Positions 20,483-31,134 are shown, counted from the stretch's first letter. The stretch: 64,000 bases of DNA from an uncultured Prochlorococcus sp. (GCA_902536455.1 CACAXN010000005.1:1-64000); one strand, 5' to 3'. The notes: generated by a model from the sequence alone, not told the origin. A program made the numbers and translations.

Positions 20483-20764
20483 TTATTTTTAAGTTTGTAT
20501 GGAGGATAGGAATATATCTAATAATTACTCTAGAGGTTTTAGCTATCGCCAAATCAATTCTAATAATCGCTATTGAAGATTTTAATAGCGGACTATAAAC
20601 TATCAGTTAACTTATTTGAAAATCTCTGATGTTAACTTTTAGAGATATCTAAAAAAAATTATCTGAAACTTTGTCTGGAGATCAATATAGAAAGAATTGA
20701 AATAATTACTAAAAATCTTATACCTAATATAATCTAAAATTGTTATGTTCTCCTTAAATTTTAT

Positions 20765-21487
20765 ATGAAAGGAAAAATCGAAATTGCTATACCAGTTTTA
20801 AATGAAGAGACTCATTTAGAAAAACAAATATTAAAAATATTATTTTTTATAAATGAAAAATTAGCTGACTATAATGTTTCACTTGTTATTGCAGATAATG
20901 GTTCCACTGACAAGACCACTGAAATTGCAAAGAAATTGTCATTAAATGAAAAAATTAGATTCATTTCTACTAAAGAAAAAGGAGTTGGTAGAGCACTAAA
21001 AAAAGCTTGGACTTCTAGCACTGCAGATATAGTAGGATATATGGATTTAGATTTAGCTACGGACATTAATTCATTACAAAAAGCTTTAGATAAATTACTT
21101 TATGAAAATTATGTAATTGTGAATGGTTCTAGATACTTACCTTCATCAAAAATTATAAACAGGAAACTGCATAGGGGGATAATTAGTAGAATGTTTAATT
21201 CATTTCTCAAAATTTTATTCTTTTCTAAAATAACAGATGGGATGATAGGTTTTAAATTTATGCAAAAAAAATTTCTCCCTATGATTTTGAATAATGGAGC
21301 TGTAAGCCATGGATGGATATTTTGTTCAGAATTTTTAATTGTTGGAGAGTATCTTAATTTACCTATTAAAGAAATTTCTGTTAGGTGGGAGGATGATAAA
21401 AGTTCTAAAGTAAAAATATTTAAATTAACAATAGAGTATCTAAGAGCTTTGATAAAACTTAAAATTAAATTGATGAAAAAAAATTAA
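20765..21487 (+). CDS. family 2 glycosyltransferase (dolichyl/polyprenyl-phosphate sugar synthase-like)
   Basis: IEIAIPVLNEETHLEKQI, ADNGSTDKTTEIA, GVGRALKKAW, YMDLDLATD. Confidence 0.88.
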   Translation: MKGKIEIAIPVLNEETHLEKQILKILFFINEKLADYNVSLVIADNGSTDKTTEIAKKLSLNEKIRFISTKEKGVGRALKKAWTSSTADIVGYMDLDLATDINSLQKALDKLLYENYVIVNGSRYLPSSKIINRKLHRGIISRMFNSFLKILFFSKITDGMIGFKFMQKKFLPMILNNGAVSHGWIFCSEFLIVGEYLNLPIKEISVRWEDDKSSKVKIFKLTIEYLRALIKLKIKLMKKN

Positions 21488-21492
21488 AAAAT

Positions 21493-22362
21493 ATGCAAAA
21501 TAAAAAAAAAGATATCATCTTAGGCACAGCACTATGGGGTTGGGGTATTGAAAAAAAAAGGGCTTTTAAAATACTTGATAATTTTGTAGAAAATAATTAT
21601 TTAACTATAGATGTCGCCACTAACTATCCTATTTCAGGCGATGAACAGCAATATGGTCAATCTATTGATTGGTTGAGGGAATGGAAGAATTTTAATCAGG
21701 AAATAAAATTAAATATCATTTGCAAGGTTGGTTCATTAGAAAATACTAAAACTCCAAAATGCAGATTAAGCAAGCCCTTTTTGTATCTATCTAAAGAAAT
21801 AATACTTCAAAAATTACAAGACTCATTAAGTTGCATAATGGTTCACTGGGATAACAGATCAGATAAAAAAGATATTCTTGAAACAATAGAGTTTTTTGAA
21901 GATGCCTACAATGATGGCTTTGAAATAGGGCTATCAGGAATTAAGTATCCAGAAATTTATTTTGAAAACTCAAAAAAACTTTTAGATAAATGGATAATTC
22001 AAATAAAAGAGAATATTCTTAATAATAAAATGAGAAAATACTATCAAGAATATTTTCCAAATTCTCATTATCAGGCTTATGGAATAAACCTTGGAGGAAT
22101 TAAATTATCTAATACTGAAGTTTGTTTATCAACAAAACTAAGAGGTATAAATATACCAAACTCTATAAAAGAAGAAATTATGTGTATATTTAAAAAAAAT
22201 AGTATTAATCCAATGCCCAATTCAATTTATGATTTTCTGCTCGGATCAATCTATTTAAGAGAGGGTATATCATCATTGATAATAAGTCCTAGTGACACAA
22301 ATCAATTATCAAAATCAATTGACTATATTAGAAAAATTGAAAAAAGCAATAATTATTTTTAA
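21493..22362 (+). CDS. aldo/keto reductase-like protein
   Basis: DIILGTALWGWGI, TIDVATNYP, ICKVG, IMVHW, GLSG. Confidence 0.7.
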   Translation: MQNKKKDIILGTALWGWGIEKKRAFKILDNFVENNYLTIDVATNYPISGDEQQYGQSIDWLREWKNFNQEIKLNIICKVGSLENTKTPKCRLSKPFLYLSKEIILQKLQDSLSCIMVHWDNRSDKKDILETIEFFEDAYNDGFEIGLSGIKYPEIYFENSKKLLDKWIIQIKENILNNKMRKYYQEYFPNSHYQAYGINLGGIKLSNTEVCLSTKLRGINIPNSIKEEIMCIFKKNSINPMPNSIYDFLLGSIYLREGISSLIISPSDTNQLSKSIDYIRKIEKSNNYF

Positions 22363-22369
22363 TTTCTAA

Positions 22370-23440
22370 ATGGAGAAATATGATTTCATAGTAGTAGGTG
22401 CTGGCTTATTTGGGATTTATGCCTCTTTAGATTTAAATAAAAAAGGTTACAAAGTATTGTTAATAGATAAAGAAAAATTTCCCTATAAAAAAGCAAGCAT
22501 TGTAAATCAGGCTAGAGTTCATAGAGGATATCATTATCCAAGATCAGTTACTACAGCATTAGCATCAAATGATTTTAGTGAGAGATTTATTAAAGATCAT
22601 TCAAATTTTATAAATAATAAATTTTCACATTTTTATGGTATTGATAGATTTGGGAGTCTTACTAATGCAGAAGAGTTTGTACGTTTTGCAGACTTTTTAG
22701 GATTAGATTATAAAGAAACAAGAATTACTCCACCATTTTCTAAGCAAAGACTCGAGGCTTTATTTAAAGTTCAAGAATATAGTTTTGATCCTTTCCTATT
22801 TAGAGAATTTTACTTGAATATTTTAAATCAAACTAAAATAGAAAAAAGATATTCAACATTTATAAAATCTGCAGAAAAAGGCGTAAATACTTGGAAGTTA
22901 AAGCTGATAAACTTTGATAAAGATGAAATTTTTGTCGAGTGTACAAATTTAATAAATTCTACCTACGCCTCAATAAATGAAATAAACCAAATCTTTAAAT
23001 TTAAAAGAATTGAAGTAGTTACTCAACTTTCTGAAATTTTATTTATTAATTGTGAAGAACTTATTTCAAAAGCTTTAACAGTTATGGATGGACCATATAT
23101 ATCAACAATGCCATATGGTTTTTCAGGACTACATAGTTTAACTTCTGTTGTATATACACATCACAATAATTTTTCTGATTTCGAAAAAGAAAATAATGCT
23201 CTTCTCACTACTAAATCCAACAAAGAAAAAATGCTTAAACAACTAAGAAATTATTTTTTAAACAATCTTAAAATAGTTAATCATGGGTCTTTATTTACTT
23301 TTAAAACAAAACTAAAAAGTAGTCATATTAATGACGCAAGACCAACTAATATTTATAAATTATCTGATAGTCCTGGATTCTATCAACTTTTTTCAGGTAA
23401 AATATCCTCAATATACGAATTTGAGAATTTATGGATATAA
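22370..23440 (+). CDS. FAD-dependent oxidoreductase
   Basis: YDFIVVGAGLFGIYASLDLNKKGYKVLLIDKE; ARVHRGYHYPRS. Confidence 0.82.
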   Translation: MEKYDFIVVGAGLFGIYASLDLNKKGYKVLLIDKEKFPYKKASIVNQARVHRGYHYPRSVTTALASNDFSERFIKDHSNFINNKFSHFYGIDRFGSLTNAEEFVRFADFLGLDYKETRITPPFSKQRLEALFKVQEYSFDPFLFREFYLNILNQTKIEKRYSTFIKSAEKGVNTWKLKLINFDKDEIFVECTNLINSTYASINEINQIFKFKRIEVVTQLSEILFINCEELISKALTVMDGPYISTMPYGFSGLHSLTSVVYTHHNNFSDFEKENNALLTTKSNKEKMLKQLRNYFLNNLKIVNHGSLFTFKTKLKSSHINDARPTNIYKLSDSPGFYQLFSGKISSIYEFENLWI

Positions 23441-24411
23441 ATCGTAGTAATATTATTCTTCAAGATTTTTCTTCATTTTTGTTCCCATGTGAAAGTAAAT
23501 CTTCTATAGATTATTTGAACTCCTATCTAAATCATAATAAAAACCAATTTCTTGATTTATTCAAAGATATAGAAATAATTATTGTTATCCCAATAAGAAT
23601 TGAAGAATACCTTCAAAAAAAACTGAAACTAAATAGTGAGTTAAAAAACTTTTGCTATGTATTAACAATAGCTAATTGGGAGAGTTGGGATATATCAATT
23701 TTTACTGGAATAAGCAGAGCTAATGGAGACTACACATATATCTTGGATCCATATCAACCTTCTGATTTTGTCAACATCTTAAAAGAAATAAATCTATATA
23801 AAAATAGTTATGACATTTTTCTTTTTCAACAAAAACATTCTCAAGTAAAATTCAAGAATAAATTATCTAGTTTAATTTTGTATTCAAGTTTTAGGCTATT
23901 TGCTAATATTCCAATCTCTCCATTAGACCGTAAGGAGATAATATTTTCTAGGAGGGCTTTAAATACTATCTTACGAAATGCCAGAAAGAATATCTTACTT
24001 TTAGAGCTGGCCTACAAGTCTTCATATCCTTATAAAAAAATATCAATAAAAAGCAATTATGCCCAAAAATTAAAAAATGAAAACTCTTATCAAAGAAGAA
24101 TTAAATGGTCTATGTTTATGAGATTAAGCGATCTACCTACAAAAATCTCGTCAATTTCTACCTTAATACTTTTTATTTTCGTAATTTTTACAAGTACTAA
24201 TGCATTACTTGTAAAACTTTTTAGTACAACAATTTTTCTCACTAAATCAACAGCAGTTCCTGGCTGGGCTTACATAGTTATAGTATTCTCAACAATATTG
24301 CTACTTTTAAATATTTCTATTTATGCAATTCAGAAATCCCTAATGGTGATTTATGATGAAATCTCAAATAAAAGTTTTGATGTCAATTCATATAAAAGAA
24401 TTGAAAATTAA
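23431..24411 (+). CDS. glycosyltransferase family 2-like protein with C-terminal TM helices
   Basis: SRANGDYTYILDPYQPSDF (DxD-like), two hydrophobic C-terminal segments. Confidence 0.6.
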   Translation: MDINRSNIILQDFSSFLFPCESKSSIDYLNSYLNHNKNQFLDLFKDIEIIIVIPIRIEEYLQKKLKLNSELKNFCYVLTIANWESWDISIFTGISRANGDYTYILDPYQPSDFVNILKEINLYKNSYDIFLFQQKHSQVKFKNKLSSLILYSSFRLFANIPISPLDRKEIIFSRRALNTILRNARKNILLLELAYKSSYPYKKISIKSNYAQKLKNENSYQRRIKWSMFMRLSDLPTKISSISTLILFIFVIFTSTNALLVKLFSTTIFLTKSTAVPGWAYIVIVFSTILLLLNISIYAIQKSLMVIYDEISNKSFDVNSYKRIEN

Positions 24412-24820
24412 TTTTAGAAAGTTTTTTTTTAAACAAAAAGTTAGTCTGCTTAATTCTGACTTGATTATCGCAAAGAGAGTATTAATTGCGGGAATTATTA
24501 ATACAATTATAGGTCCATCAATCTTATTAATACTGATTTATTTATCTAATGATTTGGTAAGAAGCTATTTTATTATGCAATTTTTTATGTTTTTCTTTAA
24601 AGGATTTATTTATAAAAAAATTGTATTTAAAGATATAAGATCTAAAAAATCCTATTTAATTCCATTTTTTCTAGTGATATCTGGATCAATATATGCAGGT
24701 TTAATACAGGGTCTAAATTTACCTCAAATATATAAGGCAATAATTCTTTTAGTAGTTCTTACTCTCTCTAACTCATTTATCGCAATATTTGGATCAAGAT
24801 TTATTAAAGGTAAAGAATAA
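24353..24820 (+). CDS. GtrA-like small membrane protein
   Basis: About 155 aa, about four hydrophobic helices, positioned after the GT2 genes; true start uncertain because it overlaps the upstream ORF. Confidence 0.5.
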   Translation: MMKSQIKVLMSIHIKELKINFRKFFFKQKVSLLNSDLIIAKRVLIAGIINTIIGPSILLILIYLSNDLVRSYFIMQFFMFFFKGFIYKKIVFKDIRSKKSYLIPFFLVISGSIYAGLIQGLNLPQIYKAIILLVVLTLSNSFIAIFGSRFIKGKE

Positions 24821-25028
24821 AAAATAATTATTTATTATTTAATTTTTAAATATTTATGAGAAAATAATTAACCTTAAAAATTTTTATAGTTAAAATTTTA
24901 TAATAAATATTAATTATAGTTTTGAAATTATGAATATTTCAAGGAAAAAATTGCTCCAAAATATTTATAATTTATTAAAAAAAATAAAACATCTTTTTAG
25001 GCCGATTTATATACCTTTATTTGCTTAA

Positions 25029-25139
25029 ATGACAAATATTTATGTTTTTTTTCATGATAAAAGATTATTTAAAGTAATTAAAGTTAAAGAATCTGGAAAA
25101 TTGTTATTCAAAATTTATGGCGTTGGTCACCCAAATTGA
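25029..25139 (+). CDS. possible small ORF (36 aa), hypothetical
   Basis: Own translation MTNIYVFFHDKRLFKVIKVKESGKLLFKIYGVGHPN*. Confidence 0.3.
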   Translation: MTNIYVFFHDKRLFKVIKVKESGKLLFKIYGVGHPN

Positions 25140-25284
25140 TGTTTTGGCAACTGCAAAAATTAAAAACACTTCTGAGAGCATTTTAGAGAGCAGAATTGAA
25201 AAAACAATCGCGGACAAGCACTGACAAAAGTAATGTTATTACTAAACAATACCTGAAAACCCTTGATATTAATAGAAAACCTAA

Positions 25285-25357
25285 TGGAGCCAAGCGGACT
25301 CGAACCGCTGACCCCCTGCATGCCATGCAGGTGCTCTACCAGCTGAGCTATGGCCCC
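25285..25357 (-). tRNA. tRNA-Ala (anticodon GGC)
   Basis: Reverse complement GGGGCCATAGCTCAGCTGGTAGAGCACCTGCATGGCATGCAGGGGGTCAGCGGTTCGAGTCCGCTTGGCTCCA folds to a cloverleaf; anticodon stem CCTGC/GCAGG, loop ATGGCAT; CCA not encoded. Confidence 0.96.
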
Positions 25358-25721
25358 TTATCGCAAAACAACAGTTACATAAATCTAAAGATTTATTTCG
25401 TAACGTCCGTAATTACTATAATACTTTATAGCCTTTTATTATTAAAATCTGAACATTAAAATGCAACTAGAGATTTACAAGTTTTAGAATGCATTCTGTG
25501 GCTTTTCTAAAGCAATTCCGCACCTACTTGAAAAATCATAAAGAAAAATCGAAGTTTAATTTTATGTAATTTTAGACAAGCATAGGGATTAGAATTATAT
25601 TCAAATGTATTAAGTATGCTTTATGGAGACGAGGAATACATTATTAAAATTTAAAATTTGATATTTTAGTATTAATATTACAAATAATCTACACTAAAAT
25701 TTATTAGTCTCAACTTATCTT

Positions 25722-26780
25722 ATGGATAAAAGTTTTTTCGAGAGAATATTAAAAGTATTCAAAAATAATTTAGACACCAATTATGATCATATTAAGCATA
25801 AGTCAAAACATTGGAAAAGTTACTATGATAATTTTAATTTCATAGAAGGAAATTTAAATAATTTTAGATCAAAAAATTTTTCAACTAGCAAATTATCTGA
25901 AGGTTTTGATGATGCAAGGGAATTTAATTTTAGTACTTTTAGTGAGATAGAGAAAAAAGTTTCTTATGAGTTTTTGTATGAAAGATTAGAGTCTTGTAAT
26001 ATAGGTAATAGTGATTACACCTATAAGCATAGAGATAAATACGTAAATTATAACAACTTAATTCATATTGTTTGGTTAAAAGAAATAATAAGCAAATTGA
26101 AAATAATGCCGAATGTAAATAAAAACTCTAAGGAAAAAATTGTTTGTGAAATTGGAGCAGGTTACGGTAGTTTTATATCTTTAATTATTGCTGAAGTTAA
26201 TTGTAAAATTTTACTTATCGATTTACCTGAAGCTAATATTGCAAGTTCATTTTATTTAAAAGAAAAATATCCAAATAAAAGATTTTATTTGTTTGATAAC
26301 TATATTGAAGATAATAAAAGATTGCCTGCAAATGTTTTTTCAAATTATGACATAGTAATCTTACCTCCAGAGTGCAACTTTGGGGATGATTTTCAAATTT
26401 CATTTTTTATAAATACTAGATCAATGATGGAAATGAATATGAGTGCAATAAATTTTTATTTCAAATTTATTCAAAAAAATCTAGTTAAAGATGGATATTT
26501 CCTAAATATTAATAGATATGAAAAAAGGAGTGTTGGTGAACCTATTAGAATAAGTGAATATCCTTATGATAAAAATTGGAATGTAGAAATATCTAAGAAA
26601 TCATTCGCGCAGCCTAGGGTTCACTTTTTATTAACTAAAAGAACTGATAAACCTAATAAATGTATTAGTGATGAATTAATTCGAATTAAAGAATTAGGCT
26701 CAGAATATTTAATATCAGATCTAAATTTTAAATTTATCAAGCTCAAAAAGATCTTTAAAAAACTTCTCCTAAATAGATAG
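25722..26780 (+). CDS. putative sugar O-methyltransferase
   Basis: VCEIGAGYGSFISLIIAEVNCKILLIDLPEANIASSFYLKEKYP. Confidence 0.75.
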   Translation: MDKSFFERILKVFKNNLDTNYDHIKHKSKHWKSYYDNFNFIEGNLNNFRSKNFSTSKLSEGFDDAREFNFSTFSEIEKKVSYEFLYERLESCNIGNSDYTYKHRDKYVNYNNLIHIVWLKEIISKLKIMPNVNKNSKEKIVCEIGAGYGSFISLIIAEVNCKILLIDLPEANIASSFYLKEKYPNKRFYLFDNYIEDNKRLPANVFSNYDIVILPPECNFGDDFQISFFINTRSMMEMNMSAINFYFKFIQKNLVKDGYFLNINRYEKRSVGEPIRISEYPYDKNWNVEISKKSFAQPRVHFLLTKRTDKPNKCISDELIRIKELGSEYLISDLNFKFIKLKKIFKKLLLNR

Positions 26781-26866
26781 TTCCCACAGGTTTAAAACAT
26801 AGCAAAAAATATAAATATTTTATAAAAATTTTGGAAATTCTATAATTGATATTAAAAAAATCTTTA

Positions 26867-27784
26867 TTAATTAAGATTTTTATTAACCAAAGTACTGTAG
26901 AGATAATTAATACCTGATTCAAAACTTGTCGGCTGTTTGCCTTTAAGAGCAATTTTCATATCACTATTGTAAATTTTATCTTCCCTGAGTCTTAAAATTT
27001 GCTCACCTTTAATAGGAGATTTATTCTTCATTATAAATTCCATTGTTGATGAAATTAAGTAAAGTGGATAATAAGGTAAATCTAAAAATCTTACATTTTT
27101 TCCTACAGTCAAAGAAATAACTTTACAAATATCTCTTAAGCTGATTTTATCTGGTCCTGGACAATTCCAAAATGTTCTTGTTGTTAAATTACTCTCGTAA
27201 AAATCTAATAATAAATTAAAAATAATTGCTGATATATCTTTATAAAAGACAGGTTGAAAAAGTGATGAACCTCCATTCAAAATTGGTATTGGAAATCCTC
27301 TCATTATATTAATCACAAGTTTATGTAAATTTTTATCATATGGACTTCCATAAATCATTGTTGGTCTTATCAAATTATAAGTTAAATCTGAATCAAAAAG
27401 TAATTTTTCAGAATATTTATAATTAGCAGAGCAAGTTTCATATTTAGAAAAAACTCCAGTGGTTCCAACAATAATTAAATGTGGTGAAATTTTTAAATGA
27501 TTAATGGCGTCTAAAATATTTTCAGAATATAAAATTTGAGCGATATGTATTATTAAATCAGGTTTAGATATTTTTAAAGCTTTTATTAAGTCTTCTTTTA
27601 ATTTGCAATTTCCTCTTATTAGACAATTGGCTAACGAGTATGAAGGCAAATTAAAAGTATTTATCTCTTCTGATTTTATTAATGAGAAGATTTTTATTTT
27701 TGGCAATCTTATTAAATTTGTATTGATTAACTTAGAGAGCTCAATACCTATGAGACCATTTAAACCAGTAATAAGAATATTCAT
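26867..27784 (-). CDS. NAD-dependent epimerase/dehydratase (SDR)
   Basis: NILITGLNGLIGIELSKLI, YNLIRPTMIYGSP, PVFYKDISA. Confidence 0.82.
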   Translation of the reverse strand: MNILITGLNGLIGIELSKLINTNLIRLPKIKIFSLIKSEEINTFNLPSYSLANCLIRGNCKLKEDLIKALKISKPDLIIHIAQILYSENILDAINHLKISPHLIIVGTTGVFSKYETCSANYKYSEKLLFDSDLTYNLIRPTMIYGSPYDKNLHKLVINIMRGFPIPILNGGSSLFQPVFYKDISAIIFNLLLDFYESNLTTRTFWNCPGPDKISLRDICKVISLTVGKNVRFLDLPYYPLYLISSTMEFIMKNKSPIKGEQILRLREDKIYNSDMKIALKGKQPTSFESGINYLYSTLVNKNLN

Positions 27785-27786
27785 AA

Positions 27787-28911
27787 CTAATTTCTGATTA
27801 AATATTTCTGATATACTTCAAAAGTTTTTTTATTGAACAATTTTTTATTAAATAATTTTTTATATAATAATTTTGAATTTGTGCCAAATTCATATCTTAA
27901 TGATTTGTTTTCAGATAAATGTTGTAAAAATAATTTTATATGCTGGGGACTTTTAATAGGAACAAGGTAGCCGTTAAAACCATGACTAACAACATCGGAA
28001 CAACCACCAATATTAGTTGTAACTATTGGCAAACTAAAATTCATGGAGTCAAGCAGAGTAATAGGTAATCCCTCCCAATTAGATGAAAGGATATAAACAT
28101 CAGCATCCTGATAAAATTTTTGCAAATCAATTTGAAACCCAACAAACTTAACTTTATGATCTATAGACAAATCTTTTGCTAATTTTTTTGCTTTAGAGCT
28201 TAATATTCCATCTCCCACATAAACTAATTGCCAATTCAAATCCTTTGTTAGTTGAGATAAACCAAGAAATAAACTTTCGTAATCTTTTTGATAGTCAAGT
28301 CTTGCAATAGTTAAGAAAGAAATCCTATCATTTGTATTATTTTTTACCTTTTTGGATGGTTGATCAGGAAATGCTGAACAATTAGGAATAGCAGTGATTC
28401 TTGAGATTTTAAACCCCACTTTTTTTGCTAACTGCTTATCGTTAAAACTATCTGTGATTATGTCTTCAGAGATGAATTGTAAAAAGTATTCTATTAAAAA
28501 ATAAAAAATTCTTATAAAAATATTTGTTTTTATTGAAAATGACCATCCATGTATTGTAAAAATTGTGGGAATTTTTAAAATAAAGCCTGCGATCCTTCCT
28601 AATATTCCTGATTTGCTTGAATGTATACATATTATTTTTGGTTGAACTTTTTTCAAAACAAAAATTAATTCTAATAAAGCCTTTAAATCATATTTAAAAT
28701 CAACTTTAACTTTTAAATTTTTTATGATTTTAAAATCAATTTTTAAACTTTTTAATTTTCTTAAAAATTTCTTTTCTGTACTGTCTCCTACAAGAATTAA
28801 AGTATTTAAATTTTTTGAATTTGTATAAAGAACTAGATCAATAATATGATTATGAACGCCTCCTACAGTATCTGATCTTGTCACTAGCTGTACCAAGTCA
28901 TATTTTTTCAT
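27787..28911 (-). CDS. glycosyltransferase family 4
   Basis: VHNHIIDLV, FLTIARLDYQKDYESLF, YILSSNWEGLPITLLDSMNFSLPIVTTNIGG. Confidence 0.9.
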   Translation of the reverse strand: MKKYDLVQLVTRSDTVGGVHNHIIDLVLYTNSKNLNTLILVGDSTEKKFLRKLKSLKIDFKIIKNLKVKVDFKYDLKALLELIFVLKKVQPKIICIHSSKSGILGRIAGFILKIPTIFTIHGWSFSIKTNIFIRIFYFLIEYFLQFISEDIITDSFNDKQLAKKVGFKISRITAIPNCSAFPDQPSKKVKNNTNDRISFLTIARLDYQKDYESLFLGLSQLTKDLNWQLVYVGDGILSSKAKKLAKDLSIDHKVKFVGFQIDLQKFYQDADVYILSSNWEGLPITLLDSMNFSLPIVTTNIGGCSDVVSHGFNGYLVPIKSPQHIKLFLQHLSENKSLRYEFGTNSKLLYKKLFNKKLFNKKTFEVYQKYLIRN

Positions 28912-28919
28912 TATTAGTA

Positions 28920-30032
28920 TTAGAAATTTTTATAAAGATATTCATAATTCAATATCATCTCATCTAAAGAAAACATTTTTGATATGTGTCTGTAACAATT
29001 TAAGCGCAGTTTTTTATATTTTGAATGGTTCCAAAAAATTATATTAGCTTTTTGGAGATCTTTTATAATTGAATTAACCGAGAAATCGTTTGTGACCCAA
29101 CCATATTTTCCTACCATTTCTAATGTGTTGCCAACTGGTGTAGTGATGCAAGGTGTACCTTGTCTCATTGACTCAACTAATACATTTGGTGAGGCTTCTG
29201 ACCTAGAAAATAAAAGTGTATAATTACTTTCTCTATAAAGAGAATCAATATCATCATGGGTTTCATAGAGTTTATATTCACATCTTATTTTTGAAAGACT
29301 TTTAATCAAAAATTTATTTTTTTTAGAACATCCTGAACCTACAAAAGTAATAGTATATTTAAAATTAAGTTTTTTTAAAACTTTCAGTAAAGTCAGATGA
29401 CCTTTCTCAGGACTAAATCTTGCAACATACAATAATTTCAAGATCTTATTTTGCGAACTTAATGTTAGTTTTTCTTCTTCTATTTTATTAATTAAAAATC
29501 CATTATTTATAACGAATCTACGCTTTCCTAAAATAGATCTAATAAATTTATATTTATAAATTGAATAAGAATTAGCTATATGTACTATTTTTTTTCTTGT
29601 GATGAAAGGCAATAATAATGTTAAGAAAATAATAATTTGACTTTGCATTGATTGAAAAATAAAAAAGCTATTTCTATGAGAAAAGAATATTGAACTTTTT
29701 TTGTGAATAAAAAATGAAATAATATATGCTGTTAAGTTTCCCTTAGGCAACCAGCCTTGAAAAATAATTTTCTTATCTGTATTACCAACCTTTTCTTTGA
29801 TAATTCCTATTAATTTTTTAAAGGAAGTTAATTTATTTTCTAAATTATAAACTAACTCTATCGAATCACTTTTAAGGGATGATATAAATTTTTTATTTGG
29901 ATTAAATACAACCATTATTAAAGAATAACTTTTTAAATTATTAGCAAGCTTGATAAGCTGTTTCTCAGCTCCACCTTGTGCACCACTCCCTGAAATGAGT
30001 ATGAGTATATTTTTTGTATTTCTTGAATTCAT
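28920..30032 (-). CDS. glycosyltransferase family 4
   Basis: SGSGAQGGAEKQLIKLANNL, YVARFSPEKGHLTLLKVL, FSRSEASPNVLVESMRQGTPCITTPVGN. Confidence 0.9.
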   Translation of the reverse strand: MNSRNTKNILILISGSGAQGGAEKQLIKLANNLKSYSLIMVVFNPNKKFISSLKSDSIELVYNLENKLTSFKKLIGIIKEKVGNTDKKIIFQGWLPKGNLTAYIISFFIHKKSSIFFSHRNSFFIFQSMQSQIIIFLTLLLPFITRKKIVHIANSYSIYKYKFIRSILGKRRFVINNGFLINKIEEEKLTLSSQNKILKLLYVARFSPEKGHLTLLKVLKKLNFKYTITFVGSGCSKKNKFLIKSLSKIRCEYKLYETHDDIDSLYRESNYTLLFSRSEASPNVLVESMRQGTPCITTPVGNTLEMVGKYGWVTNDFSVNSIIKDLQKANIIFWNHSKYKKLRLNCYRHISKMFSLDEMILNYEYLYKNF

Positions 30033-30240
30033 ACTAAAAGGTGGTCAAAGATCTTTATTTTAAATCTCTTGTAATTCAAAAATTTTAAAACTATATTTTA
30101 TTTTAAATATAATTATATTTTTAGAATAATATTGTGACTTATTACTAAAACTATTATGATAGCTATTTAATGATTCTATTTTTATTATATTAGCAGTATT
30201 TTAATTAAAGAATAAATTACTATCTTTTTAGTTTTGCAGA

Positions 30241-31119
30241 ATGTATAGAAAAGGCATTATTCTCGCAGGCGGAACTGGGTCAAGACTATATCCTCTAACC
30301 CAAGTTGTTAACAAACAGCTATTACCTATCTATGATAAACCAATGATTTACTATCCACTTAGCACACTTATGCTAATGGGGGTAAGAGAAGTTTTAGTAA
30401 TTACAACTATTTATGATTTTGAACTTTATCAAAAATTACTTAAAAATGGCAATCAATGGGGAATTAAAATTGCTTATCAAATACAAGAGCAACCAAATGG
30501 TTTGGCAGAATCTTTCTTAATCGGAAAAGATTTTATAAAAGATAATTCGGTTGTACTCATACTTGGAGATAATCTTTTTTATGGGGACCAACTGCCTAGT
30601 ATGCTTAAGGATTTATCAAACAAAGAAGGTGCTTCAATCCTTGCTTGTCCTGTAAGTGATCCTGAAAGATATGGAGTCGTTGAATTCAACTCTGAAAAAA
30701 AAGTAATAAATATTGTTGAGAAACCTAAAAACCCAAAAAGTAATTATGTAGTAACTGGTATTTATTTTTATGATTCAACAGTTGTCGAAAGATCAAGTAG
30801 ACTAAAACCTTCTCAAAGAGGAGAATTAGAAATTACAGATTTAAATAAATCTTATCTAGATGATAATCTTTTAAATGTAAAACTTATGAGTAGGGGAATG
30901 GCTTGGTTAGATACCGGCACACATGAATCTCTTCATGAAGCTTCTAGTTTTATTAAAACTATTGAAAATAGACAAGGTTTGAAGATAGGCAGTCCTGAAG
31001 AAATAGCCTGGCGTAATAAATGGATAACTGACCAACAGCTTGAGAATCTATCAAAAGATTTAAATAAAAGTAGCTATGGAGAATATTTAATTAAGCTTCT
31101 AGAAGGTAAAATTTTATAG
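30241..31119 (+). CDS. rfbA: glucose-1-phosphate thymidylyltransferase
   Basis: KGIILAGGTGSRLYPLTQVVNKQLLPIYDKPMIYYPLSTLM. Confidence 0.97.
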   Translation: MYRKGIILAGGTGSRLYPLTQVVNKQLLPIYDKPMIYYPLSTLMLMGVREVLVITTIYDFELYQKLLKNGNQWGIKIAYQIQEQPNGLAESFLIGKDFIKDNSVVLILGDNLFYGDQLPSMLKDLSNKEGASILACPVSDPERYGVVEFNSEKKVINIVEKPKNPKSNYVVTGIYFYDSTVVERSSRLKPSQRGELEITDLNKSYLDDNLLNVKLMSRGMAWLDTGTHESLHEASSFIKTIENRQGLKIGSPEEIAWRNKWITDQQLENLSKDLNKSSYGEYLIKLLEGKIL

Positions 31120-31134
31120 GATATTTAAATAGTA

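Noticed and set aside
20568-20590. Hairpin cgctatt...aatagcg as a terminator
   Set aside because: Only a 7-bp stem and no T-tract; may be chance in AT-rich DNA.
24353-24411. Programmed overlap of the GT2 and GtrA-like ORFs
   Set aside because: Likely an over-extended start of the downstream ORF; internal Met codons available.
25196-25459. 87-aa ORF across the tRNA region
   Set aside because: Antisense reading of tRNA-Ala (GAKRTRTADPLHAMQVLYQLSYGP is the familiar tRNA-derived false protein).
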